This document shows positions 1 through 9,470 of a DNA stretch of 64,000 bases, in pieces (positions within the stretch are counted from its first letter, which is position 1; the number at the start of each line of letters is the position of its first letter). The position numbers and the translations under genes were made by a program. The DNA is from Fimbriimonadales bacterium. GTDB lineage: Bacteria > Armatimonadota > Fimbriimonadia > Fimbriimonadales > ATM1. The stretch spans positions 1-64,000 of the forward strand of contig JAHCHL010000003.1 of assembly GCA_026129745.1 (NCBI GenBank), given 5' to 3'. Below the pieces are notes generated by a model that saw nothing but the letters and a program-made list of their open reading frames with translations, was not told the origin of the DNA and ran no database searches.

Positions 1-208
1 TATCACGGAAGGCGCGATTGCGTCCTGCGCGTTGACACATGTCCGGTCTTCAGAAAGCGATAGCATCCAGGGGCAAATCCGCGATGGTGGTCTTGTGTGA
101 TGCGACGTTATCTGCCACGAGATTTGCCCCAGCCACCCCGATTGGAAGTTCTTTCTTTCACGCTTCGGCCACCCGCCCGCCGACATTCTTGTTTGGATCG
201 GGCCCTAC
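1..208. other. Left edge, no gene recognised
   Basis: I see no convincing gene here. Short open stretches exist in all frames, but none shows a recognisable domain, ribosome binding site or signal peptide. It lies downstream of the minus-strand secreted-protein gene and could hold the tail of a gene that continues off the left edge. Confidence 0.4.
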
Positions 209-883
209 TTATGGCTTCAACAATTCGATCTCTACGCGGTCAAAGTAGAATCCGCCCACGTTAGTAAACCAGAAGACGAGCTGAACATATTGGTCCCCTG
301 GGAATTGCGGCACTACGATAAGGGGAATGGCATGGTCGCCCTTATACAGAGTGAATTCCGCATCGGGATTGGAGCCGCTCGAGAACACCTTGAACAATGC
401 ACCGTCCATCCCGTTCGAAATGTACATTGTGACAAGATATACGTCCCCCGCCTTTGCCGCTTTGAACTGTGCTTCGACTTGCGCGCTGAGACCTTGTTCG
501 GCGGCCAACAAATAGTAATCGCCTGTCGTGTCGTAGATTACGCAGTGCAGCAGATTGAGTTGCGCTTGGGCGCTATACGGCTTGCGGCCTGTCAATGTGA
601 CTTTTGTGAATTGCGTTGCACTTGGCTTGAGATTAATACTTCTCTTAATTTCCGCAACGCGCGTAGTGCTCAGCGATGGTATCGCTCGCTTCACACGGGC
701 TGCGAACGACGGATGTGAAATGTTCGTCTGTCGGCCGGGCTTGCCGATTAAGATCGGCTTAGAAACGTTCAAAGTCGTCTGGTCGCCACGCTGCTGGGAC
801 GCATCGTAAGTCGAAGATAGTAGCAAGAGCGCGGGGCAACAGAGCAACATCGTCGCAAAACATTTTCCGATGAGTGAGTGCAT
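209..883 (-). CDS. Secreted protein of unknown function
   Basis: The product is 224 residues. The start at 883 is preferred over an upstream in-frame ATG because a GAGAGG ribosome binding site lies about 6 bases before it and the residues that follow form a classic signal peptide (MHSLIGK, then a leucine-rich core around residues 8-22). The mature part ends in a beta-rich region with aromatic residues (FWFTNVGGFYFDRVEIELL), which resembles a carbohydrate-binding or jelly-roll fold, but I do not recognise the family. It is probably exported to the periplasm or cell surface. It appears to be a single gene; the next upstream DNA on its strand is the uvrA remnant. Confidence 0.6.
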   Translation of the reverse strand: MHSLIGKCFATMLLCCPALLLLSSTYDASQQRGDQTTLNVSKPILIGKPGRQTNISHPSFAARVKRAIPSLSTTRVAEIKRSINLKPSATQFTKVTLTGRKPYSAQAQLNLLHCVIYDTTGDYYLLAAEQGLSAQVEAQFKAAKAGDVYLVTMYISNGMDGALFKVFSSGSNPDAEFTLYKGDHAIPLIVVPQFPGDQYVQLVFWFTNVGGFYFDRVEIELLKP

Positions 884-953
884 TGTCTTCCTCTCGGGGG
901 CCGCGCTTCGGCAAGGCATGCGGCCCCAGTGGCGACATTATGCCGAATAGTGC

Positions 954-1135
954 CGCGAGCTCTTCGCCATGACTCCCGACCCCAAGATGCGCGGCTACAA
1001 GAACGGCCGCTTCAACTTCAACGTCAGGGGCGGGCGGTGCAACGCGTGCAAGCGCGACGGCATCACCGAGATCGAAATGCACTTCTTGCCGGACGTCTAC
1101 GTGCCGTGCGAGGTCTGCAAGGGCCGGCGCTACTG
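954..1135 (+). pseudogene. uvrA: uvrA fragment (zinc-finger region only)
   Basis: About 60 codons read RELFAMTPD, then a GRFNFN motif, then [23 protein letters not shown] and CEVCKGRRY. This is the second zinc-module region of the excinuclease ATPase UvrA, with all four Cys (CxxC...CxxC) intact. UvrA is normally over 900 residues. Here an in-frame TAG stands at 948-950 just before the similarity begins, and after GRRY the frame continues into unrelated sequence instead of the usual NRETLE. No ABC motifs are nearby. It is therefore a gene remnant or a partial duplication, not a working repair gene. A short ORF starting at ATG 969 could in principle still be translated. Confidence 0.75.
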
Positions 1136-1152
1136 CCCACGGTTAGCTGTTA

Positions 1153-1680
1153 CTACCTCGGCACCGGCTGCGGTCCTTCTAACTCCAAATTTCCAAGTCC
1201 TTGCGCTGGGCTGCCGTCTTCGAAAAACTCGACAGTTTCCGCATCAGAGTTCTTTTTCACGGCCAACATAATTCCTTCGAGAAGAATCCCTTCGTTGTCG
1301 GTTCCATAGCCTCGCCCGAACAAACCCGAAAAGTTCAGTTTCAGATTCTTACCGTCCCTTATCGCTTTGACGAGCCGCGCTTCTGGCGCAATTGTGCTTT
1401 CAACGAGAAACCGATTGACTGCTTCAACAACCGGATCCTCGCCAGTTGCTTCTACAACTTCCTCTTCCCATTCGAGCTTCCCACTCGACCCATCCGGAAT
1501 CGTAATTCGAATTTTATCCGATCCCTTGCTGTCATTTGCGGGCACATGAATCTCTTCCTTGCGCAGAACGTCCTTTGGCGGACCATTCATGACGTAGTAA
1601 GCAATACCGGCCAATACGGCAACTGCGACGACGATTGCCACAATCGTCCAGAGTGCGTTACCTGCGTCCCTTGTTCTCAT
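1153..1680 (-). CDS. GerMN-domain membrane-anchored protein
   Basis: The product is 175 residues. Residues 10-31 form one membrane anchor ([19 protein letters not shown]), followed by a charged linker and a C-terminal GerMN domain (about 60-170) with the typical [17 protein letters not shown] stretch and an ending like [13 protein letters not shown]. GerMN domains occur in spore germination protein GerM and in cell-wall-associated proteins of non-sporulating bacteria. The first 23 bases overlap the end of the upstream amidase gene, so the two are translationally coupled and probably act together on peptidoglycan. Nothing here indicates sporulation. Confidence 0.8.
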   Translation of the reverse strand: MRTRDAGNALWTIVAIVVAVAVLAGIAYYVMNGPPKDVLRKEEIHVPANDSKGSDKIRITIPDGSSGKLEWEEEVVEATGEDPVVEAVNRFLVESTIAPEARLVKAIRDGKNLKLNFSGLFGRGYGTDNEGILLEGIMLAVKKNSDAETVEFFEDGSPAQGLGNLELEGPQPVPR

Positions 1681-3247
1681 TTCCTACATACACCTCGATG
1701 CCTCGCACGATGGCTTCGGCAACGGCTCTTCGAAACTCAGGGTCCATCAGCTTTTGCCTGTCTCGTTCATGGTTGATATACGCCGTTTCGAAAAGCACCG
1801 CAGGCATTCTGCTGTGTCGCAATACTGCGAAACCGCCGACTTTGTAAACCTCGGAGTCGCTGCGCGCGCCATGATCTGGAAGGCCAGTCACTTTCACGAC
1901 TTCGGCTTGAATACACTCCGCGAGCGCGCGACTATCGGGATCTTGCATGTGATAGTACGTAAACGTTCCAGACGTAGAGTTCACGATGTTATTCGAATTT
2001 GTATGAATGCTGATAAAGAGATGCGCTCCGCTCGCGTTGGCCATTGCCGGTCTGTCATTCAATGCGATGAACGTATCGTCTTCTCGGGTCATCAAAACAG
2101 TCGCCCCCCCCTCTGCAAGATAACGTGCGACGTGCCGAGCGATGTCGAGGTTGATGTCCTTTTCAAGCAGGGTGCCCCATGATGCTCCAGGGTCTGTCCC
2201 GCCATGGCCCGCATCGACGACGATGATCTTTCCGGCAAGCCCTCCGCCGGAATGTTTCGGCCTCGATATGCGGACGAGCAAATTCGGACCTCGCGCGCCG
2301 ACATGAATGCCCATCGGTTGCTCGATCTCGAAGCGCAAAGCCAAACCGCCGCCTGGCCTGTCCATCAAACGTCCAGATCGAATGGCCCTCGCAGTCAGAT
2401 CGACGAGCCTCGCATTCGGCCCAAGCCGGGCCGAAGGAAAATTGACCCAATGAACGCCGGCTGTATCACGCAAGACTGAGAATGTGCCAGGAACCCCGCC
2501 TTGGAAAGGGATTTGGATGATCGTTTCGTCGTCCGTATCAGAGACAACTTCGGGCGTGCCCAGAGTCATCGGTGTAGGCGCATTTGGACTTGGCCGATAA
2601 GGGTCAGGCTTGACGGTTCTTGCACCAGACCAAAAGACGCGAATGGAACCCTCTGGCGTAAGTCCACCTTGCGGCTCCGCCAACACATTAAGCTGCGCAA
2701 CGACACGCACCGTGTTGGCATCGAATTGCGACATTCGAAACTCGCCCGAAGTTTCCGGAGCTGCGCCTGGGTCGAGCCTTGCTCCATACACGTCGACGAC
2801 AATTCTGGGCGGGGAGTCCATACGAAGAACACGGTGGCTGACGGGCCCGCGCACATCGACTTCGATTCCGGTCTCCCGCACCGCTATTCGTCGAATCGTC
2901 GCATACACCGTAAGGACGGACTCTGTTGTCCACTCGCTGCGACCTCCGACCGCCGACACAACCGCTCGCAGCGGAACGAAGTCCGTGCCGCCCCTTCTTC
3001 TTGCGAAAGTGTCTACAGTTCTGCCAGCCACGACGACCCGGGCCTGCGACCCACGGACGGATGCATTCCAGCCGAGTCGGTCTAACTCGGCTGCCGGAAC
3101 GAAACACTCGTCTCCCAGCCGTTCAGCAGAAGAAGCGAACGCGACTATCTGACCGGCGTAGATGACCGTGGCCAGCTGGCGGCTTTCTTGTGCGCCCGCA
3201 GAAACGGTAACGCAAAGAAGCAGTGCAAGAGCAATGCCCTTCAACAT
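1658..3247 (-). CDS. N-acetylmuramoyl-L-alanine amidase (AmiC type)
   Basis: This 529-residue exported enzyme should cleave the amide bond between MurNAc and the peptide stem during cell separation or wall remodelling. It has a signal peptide (1-20), a copper-amine-oxidase-like N-terminal domain (about 25-117, PLRAVVSAVGG), an AMIN-type domain (about 118-210, with a second beta-rich segment to 330), and a C-terminal Amidase_3 domain (338-522). The zinc ligands are visible: H348 in DAGHGG, E362 in LEKD and H415 in ISIHTN; the catalytic acid is E487 in LFETAYI. An AGGGAAG ribosome binding site precedes ATG 3247. The downstream GerMN gene overlaps its 3' end. Confidence 0.92.
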   Translation of the reverse strand: MLKGIALALLLCVTVSAGAQESRQLATVIYAGQIVAFASSAERLGDECFVPAAELDRLGWNASVRGSQARVVVAGRTVDTFARRRGGTDFVPLRAVVSAVGGRSEWTTESVLTVYATIRRIAVRETGIEVDVRGPVSHRVLRMDSPPRIVVDVYGARLDPGAAPETSGEFRMSQFDANTVRVVAQLNVLAEPQGGLTPEGSIRVFWSGARTVKPDPYRPSPNAPTPMTLGTPEVVSDTDDETIIQIPFQGGVPGTFSVLRDTAGVHWVNFPSARLGPNARLVDLTARAIRSGRLMDRPGGGLALRFEIEQPMGIHVGARGPNLLVRISRPKHSGGGLAGKIIVVDAGHGGTDPGASWGTLLEKDINLDIARHVARYLAEGGATVLMTREDDTFIALNDRPAMANASGAHLFISIHTNSNNIVNSTSGTFTYYHMQDPDSRALAECIQAEVVKVTGLPDHGARSDSEVYKVGGFAVLRHSRMPAVLFETAYINHERDRQKLMDPEFRRAVAEAIVRGIEVYVGNENKGRR

Positions 3248-3309
3248 AGAACTTCCCTGTTCCTCTCTTTAGATTTGATGGTCCGGCATCCGTGCCAGAC
3301 AAAAGACGA

Positions 3310-4206
3310 TCAGGCCCTGCCTGTTGCTTGGAGCGCGTTCCTCGCAATCGAGTGCAGGATCTCTTTCCATCGATCCTCTTCTTGCAATTCTATCTCAACA
3401 TCCTCGATCCCATCCAAGCTGTACGTGATCCGGTACTTGTCACCGTCTGCCGGCTGAATCGCGGCCATGGGCATCCCGACGTTGCAAACGAACTCAGCGA
3501 CCTGAAGATCGCGCTCGACGTGCGCGGGCTCTCGGTTCTCATCTGGCTCCAGCTCGATCCGAATTGGGAGGATAACTGGTGCCTCAGGATCGGCTTGCGG
3601 GCTTAATCCAAGCGACACCTCTATCGTGTGCCTTGCGGTTGCCCTGGGCAAATCCGGCCTGTAGCCAGCGACATATCCAAATGGCATCTGATGATGAATG
3701 GCGAGCCCCAAATCGCCAGCGAAGCTCGAGAAGGCTTTCGAAACCGTTAGCTCGACTGGGGACTTAACCAGCGGCCCTCGCTCGGCGGGATCGTGTCCAT
3801 TCAACCACTTGAAAATCGAATCGACTGCAGTCTCTGCTCCTCGGTCATCGAAGGTCATCTTTGCCGAGAACCCTGGCTTCTCGAATCTAAGGACTCCGCG
3901 GCCCCCGGCTTGATCTGCTTCGACAAAAGGAAGTTCCGCTCGTCGGTAGAGATCCCGGATTCCTGCGCTGATGGGGTCGGTTTCGAAGATCAAGATCGGG
4001 GTCGCTTCGTCATCATCCTCGCGAACGAGCGCCGCGAACGCAGGCTTGTTCAGCTCGACCGCCAAAGTAGGGATCTCCGGGTCGTTAGTAAACAAGCGCT
4101 TCCTGGCTGGTCGAAGCGCAAGGCGAGTGCCGGGAATCTGCGAAAAGCAATCGACGATGAGGCGATGTCCGCTCTCGAGTACGAGGCGATTAGGTTGGAA
4201 TGGCAA
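3310..4206 (-). CDS. Hypothetical cytoplasmic protein
   Basis: I do not recognise this 298-residue protein. It has no signal peptide or membrane segment and is rich in acidic residues and short beta-like stretches. The C-terminal part (KYRITYSLDGIEDVEIEL) ends in an amphipathic helix. There is no ATG near the 5' end. TTG 4206 lies 7 bases after a GGAG sequence; another TTG two codons upstream (4212) sits too close to that site. It is transcribed divergently from the aquaporin gene, so the roughly 150 bases between them should hold two promoters. Confidence 0.6.
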   Translation of the reverse strand: MPFQPNRLVLESGHRLIVDCFSQIPGTRLALRPARKRLFTNDPEIPTLAVELNKPAFAALVREDDDEATPILIFETDPISAGIRDLYRRAELPFVEADQAGGRGVLRFEKPGFSAKMTFDDRGAETAVDSIFKWLNGHDPAERGPLVKSPVELTVSKAFSSFAGDLGLAIHHQMPFGYVAGYRPDLPRATARHTIEVSLGLSPQADPEAPVILPIRIELEPDENREPAHVERDLQVAEFVCNVGMPMAAIQPADGDKYRITYSLDGIEDVEIELQEEDRWKEILHSIARNALQATGRA

Positions 4207-4353
4207 TTTCAATCTCCGCTTTTTCTAAATATATTTGTTACAGGACGCTGCGTCAGGGCACTACATCCGAATTGGAGGGATTCATTTTGCCCTGAATGAG
4301 CGTCCCAATTCAAGGAATACGACGGAAAACCATCCGTTTGTTCAGGGAGAACT

Positions 4354-5082
4354 ATGGGACATTCGACTTTCAAGACCGGGCTTGCCGAAGCGCTTGGCGT
4401 TTTTTTGCTCGTTTTCATTGGCGGTTCCGCCATCTGCGTCAGCGCATTTCAAGGCGGAGGATACGGCCTGCTCGGCATAGCTTTGGCCCATGGAATCGCG
4501 CTGATGGTTGGCGTGTATATGACTGCCGGCATTTCCGGAGCGCACATCAACCCTGCCGTCACCTTTGGCCTGGCTGTTGCAGGTGTCATCGAGTGGGGAA
4601 AGGCTTTTGTGTACTGGATATTCCAGTTAGCCGGCGCGGTCCTTGGTGGCGTCTCGGTGCTAGCAGTCTATGGAAGATTGGTTCCCAAGGACGAGGCTCC
4701 CTACCTTGGAACCCCGTTTTTCACCGCCGACGGTGTCGGCGCATTCAACATCGACGCTCCGAAGGCGATGCTCGTTGAAGCCCTGATGACCTTTATCCTC
4801 GCGATGACGGTGTTTATGGTCGCGGTCGACGGAGCCAGAAAGGGCCGGCAAATGTTCGGTATCTGCATTGGCTTGATCGTGACGGCACTGATCCTCATTG
4901 GTGGACCCATCACAGGGGCCGCGCTAAATCCCGCCAGGTACTTCGGAACGGCCGTGGTTTCAGGCCACCTATCGCAGCTATGGGTGTACTTCGCCGGGCC
5001 ACTATTGGGAGGCTTGCTTGCGGCGCTCGTTTGGAAGTTCTTGTTGCGGACGCCGGAAGAGGGTGCCGCAGAGGTCCAGTAG
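4354..5082 (+). CDS. Aquaporin / MIP family channel
   Basis: This 242-residue inner-membrane channel has the six membrane segments and two half-helix loops of the major intrinsic protein family. Both signature NPA boxes are intact: GAHINPAVT (about residue 65-73) and GAALNPARYFG (about 188-198). The second is followed by R, which forms the selectivity filter of water-specific channels, so water rather than glycerol is the more likely substrate; this point is inference. A GGGAG ribosome binding site lies just before ATG 4354. It seems to be a single gene. The end of the coding region is followed by about 110 bases before the S41 protease gene. Confidence 0.93.
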   Translation: MGHSTFKTGLAEALGVFLLVFIGGSAICVSAFQGGGYGLLGIALAHGIALMVGVYMTAGISGAHINPAVTFGLAVAGVIEWGKAFVYWIFQLAGAVLGGVSVLAVYGRLVPKDEAPYLGTPFFTADGVGAFNIDAPKAMLVEALMTFILAMTVFMVAVDGARKGRQMFGICIGLIVTALILIGGPITGAALNPARYFGTAVVSGHLSQLWVYFAGPLLGGLLAALVWKFLLRTPEEGAAEVQ

Positions 5083-5193
5083 GTTCGAGCGACAGGCATT
5101 TCGACCTAAGGCAGAATGCTCCTATTGTTTGGGGCACCAAACGCCGATGAAAACGGTATAGGCTTTCACAGCGTTTAACCCATCAGGACAAAC

Positions 5194-6438
5194 ATGAAGA
5201 CTCGAATCCTTTTTGCAGCCGCGCTCGCGCTTGCGTGCCCCGCCCTTTTTGCGCAACCCGTTACATCTGAAACCAAGGCCAAGCTCATCGAGCAGATATC
5301 AAAGCTGATCTCGACCGAGGTCTATGTCGGCGGAGTGGACTTTTCCAAGTGGGACAGTTACCTTGAGAACCACCGCCATGAGATCGACAAGGCTGAGACC
5401 GGCGACCAATTCGCGGCAGCGATTAACCGTGCGTTTGCGGAGTTTGGATTCTCACACCTGTCTGTGCTAACCCCGAGGGCCACAACGACCCAGATGACTG
5501 GACAGAGCGTTGGAATCGGCATTTTGGCCGAGACGCTCCCGGAAGGTGTGCGCGTTTCGCGAGTGTTGCCGGGCGGGCCAGCCTCGAAAGCAGGCCTGAA
5601 AGAAGGCGAACTGATCTTTCTCGCGGACGGCAAGCCGGTCAAAGGCCCGGAGAACATTCGAGGCGAAAAGGGCACGGTCGTCGAGCTTGAGATTCGCAAG
5701 CCCGATGGAACGGAATACAAGGTTACGATCATTCGCGACACCTTTAGCGTGCTCGTCGAAGATGAGCTGAAGTGGATCGACGAGAAGACTGCGATGATCG
5801 TCGTCAACACGTTCGCAGTCGGTTACAAACGCGACCAGATCAACAAGTTTTTCGATGAAATCAAGGAAAAGGGTGCCGAGAACCTGATCATCGACTTGCG
5901 TTCGAACGGCGGCGGCAGCACGATCAACCTCTTCCATCTCGCCGGAAAGATCATGCCGGGCGGAACGCCAATGGGCAAGTTTATCACTCGTGGTCATGCG
6001 AACAACTGGATGCTGAAGTATCCAGACAAAGAACCGAATCCAGTCGAGATCGCCAAGGAATTCGGCTTGACGCTGACCGCAACCGGCCCGAAAGACCCTG
6101 TTTACACCGGAAAAGTGGTCGTCCTGACCAGCCCAGTTTCGGCAAGCGCATCGGAGATCTTTGCGGCGACCGTTTTGGACCATGCCCGCGGCAAAGTGAT
6201 CGGCGCCAAAACCGCGGGCGCGGTTTTGGCGAGCCGGTTCGCACCGCTGCCGGAAGGCTGGGCGATGCAGATTCCGCTGATGGAATACGTAACCACCAGC
6301 GGGAAGCGCTTGGAAGCTGTAGGAGTTACTCCATCTGTGGCAGTCGGTATGCCGGAGCTGACTCAGGACGATGCAGTACTAAAGGTTGCCATGGACACAC
6401 TCAAGTCCATGAGCGCGTGGGTTGGCATCGGCCAATGA
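5194..6438 (+). CDS. S41 family peptidase with PDZ domain
   Basis: This 414-residue exported protease-like protein has a signal peptide ending near ALFAQ (residue 21), a PDZ domain (about 102-188, with the GxxA-x-A-GL-GELI pattern) and an S41 catalytic domain (about 195-385). The nucleophile is S318 in SPVSASASEIF. The Lys of the tail-specific protease Ser-Lys dyad is not at its usual position: the segment reads GAKTAGAVLAS, with Ala where E. coli Prc has the catalytic Lys. It may use a different dyad, like other S41 subfamilies, or be weakly active. It is probably periplasmic. No operon partner is close. Confidence 0.85.
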   Translation: MKTRILFAAALALACPALFAQPVTSETKAKLIEQISKLISTEVYVGGVDFSKWDSYLENHRHEIDKAETGDQFAAAINRAFAEFGFSHLSVLTPRATTTQMTGQSVGIGILAETLPEGVRVSRVLPGGPASKAGLKEGELIFLADGKPVKGPENIRGEKGTVVELEIRKPDGTEYKVTIIRDTFSVLVEDELKWIDEKTAMIVVNTFAVGYKRDQINKFFDEIKEKGAENLIIDLRSNGGGSTINLFHLAGKIMPGGTPMGKFITRGHANNWMLKYPDKEPNPVEIAKEFGLTLTATGPKDPVYTGKVVVLTSPVSASASEIFAATVLDHARGKVIGAKTAGAVLASRFAPLPEGWAMQIPLMEYVTTSGKRLEAVGVTPSVAVGMPELTQDDAVLKVAMDTLKSMSAWVGIGQ

Positions 6439-6657
6439 ACCACATCGTGTGAGTCCGTTTGTCGACTTCTCGGCAGCCTGCTCTCCTTTGAGTTCGTTCA
6501 AGTTTGCTCGCGCATCTTGACGAGGGAGTAGCCGAACCCTCAGATTGGGCGGAGCACCGCCAAAAAGCCCGATGCCCTTGAGCCTCGCTTGATTTCAGTC
6601 AAGGTATCCTCCTCGCAAGAATCGCGGGAAGTTTTCCCGCCCAACAAGGAGAGTTTC

Positions 6658-7266
6658 ATGCCTGAAGTCAAGCTCGTTTCGCCAACGCCCCTCGCAGAGA
6701 AAGTATTCACCACGGAGCGGGTCGGGATCAGCCGCAAAACCCATGAGGAGCACTTCAAGCTCTATCAGGGCTACGCTAACAAAACCAACGAGATCAGACA
6801 GGCTCTCGCCGACCTCGGTGCCGACCCCAGCAAGGCGAACCAGATCTTCAGCCAAATCCGCGCGCTGAAAGTCGACTACACGTTTGCCTATGGCGGCTTC
6901 GTCAATCACACGATCTATTTCGACATTCTTGGAGGCGACGGAGAGCCAAAGGGCGAAGCGTTGTCGATGATCGAACGAGACTTCGGCTCGTTCGACAATT
7001 GGAAAGCGGACCTGAAAGCTACTGGCATTGGCGGAAGAGGCTGGGTTTGGACTGCCTTCGACCACGAAGAAAAGACCCTCTTCAACTACATCGGCGATGC
7101 CCAGAACACTTTTCCGATGTGGGGCTGCACCCCAATTCTTGCGCTCGACGTGTATGAACACGCCTACTATCTCGACTTCGCCACAGCAAGAGCAGGGTAC
7201 ATCGACGCTTTTTTCCAAGTGATGGATTGGGATGCGGTCAATGCTCGACTGGCTAAAGTGCGGTAA
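6658..7266 (+). CDS. Fe/Mn superoxide dismutase
   Basis: The enzyme converts superoxide to hydrogen peroxide and oxygen. The 202-residue product carries the family landmarks GGFVNHTIYF (metal His), GRGWVWTAFD and the C-terminal DVYEHAYYLDF with the Asp and His ligands. The N-terminal metal His most likely lies in the KTHEEHFKLYQGY segment. The start at ATG 6658 follows an AAGGAG ribosome binding site; an upstream in-frame start at 6589 lacks one. There is no signal peptide, so the enzyme is cytoplasmic. Whether it uses Fe or Mn cannot be decided from the sequence alone. A strong terminator follows the gene. Confidence 0.93.
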   Translation: MPEVKLVSPTPLAEKVFTTERVGISRKTHEEHFKLYQGYANKTNEIRQALADLGADPSKANQIFSQIRALKVDYTFAYGGFVNHTIYFDILGGDGEPKGEALSMIERDFGSFDNWKADLKATGIGGRGWVWTAFDHEEKTLFNYIGDAQNTFPMWGCTPILALDVYEHAYYLDFATARAGYIDAFFQVMDWDAVNARLAKVR

Positions 7267-7287
7267 TCTATAAGCGCAGGTGGCCGT

Positions 7288-7333
7288 ATCGCGCCGGTTG
7301 TTAATTCGTCATGAACAAACGGCGCGATTTTTG
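7288..7333 (+). terminator. Terminator after superoxide dismutase gene
   Basis: A 9-bp perfect stem (ATCGCGCCG at 7288-7296 with CGGCGCGAT at 7320-7328) is followed directly by a run of five T. This is a typical intrinsic terminator, with a rather long loop. Confidence 0.8.
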
Positions 7334-7420
7334 CGTCCTTAGCCAGTCCGGGTAAGACCGAGCCGCCAATGCCTAAGCCACGCAGTGCGGGCAAACCCCA
7401 TCAGGAGTGAAAACAAGAAA

Positions 7421-8266
7421 GTGACTAAACGTAGAGCCTTTACTCTCATCGAATTGCTGGTTGTTATCGCGATCATCGCGATCCTTGCAGCCATTCTTTT
7501 CCCAGTCTTTGCCACCGCCAAAGAAAAGGCGAAGCAGACAAGCTGTCTCTCCAACGTCAAGCAGTTAGGAACCGCGTTCTTCCTCTATCTCGGTGACCAC
7601 GACGACACGTTCCCGCTGGCGTTGACCCACGATGGGACGAACTATCGTGCGAACACGTTCATGGAGATCCCCGCCAACTGGCGAGCAACTCAGTCAGTCA
7701 ACCGACATGAAGAGAACCGAACTCACTGGTCGAACTCGCTGTTTCCCTACGTGGCGAACTACGGCATTTATGCGTGCCCATCTGGCCCTGAAGAGCGGCT
7801 CGCAGGAGTGACCTACACCGGCAACACGGTTCGCCCGCGGGAAGTGAGCTATACGTTCAATGGCCTGCTCCATGCCTATAATCAGTCTGGCGTCGCCAAT
7901 GCGTCGTCGCTCCCGCTGATGTGGGAAGGGCTTGGCAAGGTCAAGGTCCTCGGTTTTGCGATCGCAAGCCCGAACTTGAACTGTACGACCCTCGCAGTGC
8001 CTTGCGGCTACTACTCCAACGCCGGCCCTGGCGCGATCCTTGTGGCTAATGTGCGATCCCAGTGGATCCACAACAGGGGCGGAAACTTCGTGAGAACGGA
8101 CTCCTCGGCAAAGTGGTCACGGCTTGGTGCTCAAATCACGCCTCAAACGACCGATATTCGGGTCGACCCGTGGCAGACCTACAACGCCCAAGGCTTTGGC
8201 CTCACCTACTACGCTCAGAACAACTACCCCTATTTGTTCCGGCCGGATCACCAATTCGACGATTGA
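7421..8266 (+). CDS. Pseudopilin, H-X9-DG type (copy 1)
   Basis: This 281-residue protein has the class III prepilin leader: a short basic head, then [16 protein letters not shown], with cleavage by prepilin peptidase expected before F. The first membrane helix leads into a globular domain with [11 protein letters not shown] and a C-terminal H-x9-D-S motif ([12 protein letters not shown]), the H-X9-DG signature in altered form. The GTG at 7421 is preferred because an AGGAG site lies upstream; the longer reading adds residues before the basic head that do not fit a prepilin leader. It is the most divergent of three tandem copies (7421-10910) and probably takes part in a type II secretion-like or pilus-like assembly. 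Confidence 0.85.
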   Translation: MTKRRAFTLIELLVVIAIIAILAAILFPVFATAKEKAKQTSCLSNVKQLGTAFFLYLGDHDDTFPLALTHDGTNYRANTFMEIPANWRATQSVNRHEENRTHWSNSLFPYVANYGIYACPSGPEERLAGVTYTGNTVRPREVSYTFNGLLHAYNQSGVANASSLPLMWEGLGKVKVLGFAIASPNLNCTTLAVPCGYYSNAGPGAILVANVRSQWIHNRGGNFVRTDSSAKWSRLGAQITPQTTDIRVDPWQTYNAQGFGLTYYAQNNYPYLFRPDHQFDD

Positions 8267-8291
8267 TCGGGACAAGTTGCTGGATTTATCG

Positions 8292-8322
8292 GAGCCCCAT
8301 GGGAACCTATCCCGTGGGGCTC
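8292..8322 (+). terminator. Hairpin after pseudopilin copy 1
   Basis: GAGCCCCATGGGA pairs with TCCCGTGGGGCTC across a 5-base loop, with a single G-T wobble. There is no clear T run, so it is either a weak terminator or an mRNA-stabilising hairpin. Confidence 0.5.
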
Positions 8323-8359
8323 TCGTCTCAGATGCGGCACTGAATTTTTGCCGAATCAC

Positions 8360-8388
8360 TTGGCATTTGGCATAATCCGTGTTATACT
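8360..8388 (+). promoter_or_regulatory. Sigma-70 type promoter of pseudopilin copy 2
   Basis: TTGGCA (8360-8365) and TATACT (8383-8388) are separated by exactly 17 bases. Transcription should start near 8395, giving a leader of about 130 bases before the ATG at 8526. Confidence 0.75.
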
Positions 8389-8394
8389 GAATCG

Positions 8395-8525
8395 TTACGC
8401 GCCTATGGCTTAGGCCCATCTGGCAACGGAAGCCTACCGAAACCAGTCTAGCCTCCTGCCAATGCGCATGCCTGATTGATCATTGGTTGATTGCCTGCAA
8501 TCATTTCTGTAGGAGGAAATAACAG
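8395..8525 (+). promoter_or_regulatory. Long structured leader of pseudopilin copy 2
   Basis: The predicted 5' untranslated region folds into several local hairpins: GCCTA-TGGCT-TAGGC (from about 8401), a nested CTGG/CCAG and CGG/CCG stem, and TGATTG-CCTG-CAATCA. A CCTCCT near 8452-8457 is complementary to the AGGAGG ribosome binding site at 8512-8517 and could mask it. It matches no riboswitch class that I can recognise. Confidence 0.4.
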
Positions 8526-9392
<867 letters not shown>

Positions 9393-9418
9393 TCGCTAAG
9401 TTGTAGACAAGAAGGTTG

Positions 9419-9453
9419 CGCGCGGCCCATAATGGGCCGCGCGTAGCACTTTT
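9419..9453 (+). terminator. Terminator-like hairpin after pseudopilin copy 2
   Basis: A 12-bp GC-rich perfect stem (9419-9430 with 9432-9443) is followed by TAGCACTTTT. The T run starts 6 bases late, so partial read-through into the small lipoprotein gene is likely. Confidence 0.6.
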
Positions 9454-9470
9454 CTGGAGGTGTAAACCTA

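Noticed and set aside
7355-7410. Possible c-di-GMP riboswitch (GEMM) before pseudopilin copy 1, because of ACGCAGTGCGGGCAAACC
   Set aside because: Only the first conserved stretch is similar; the second conserved arm with GGACGCAAAGCC is absent.
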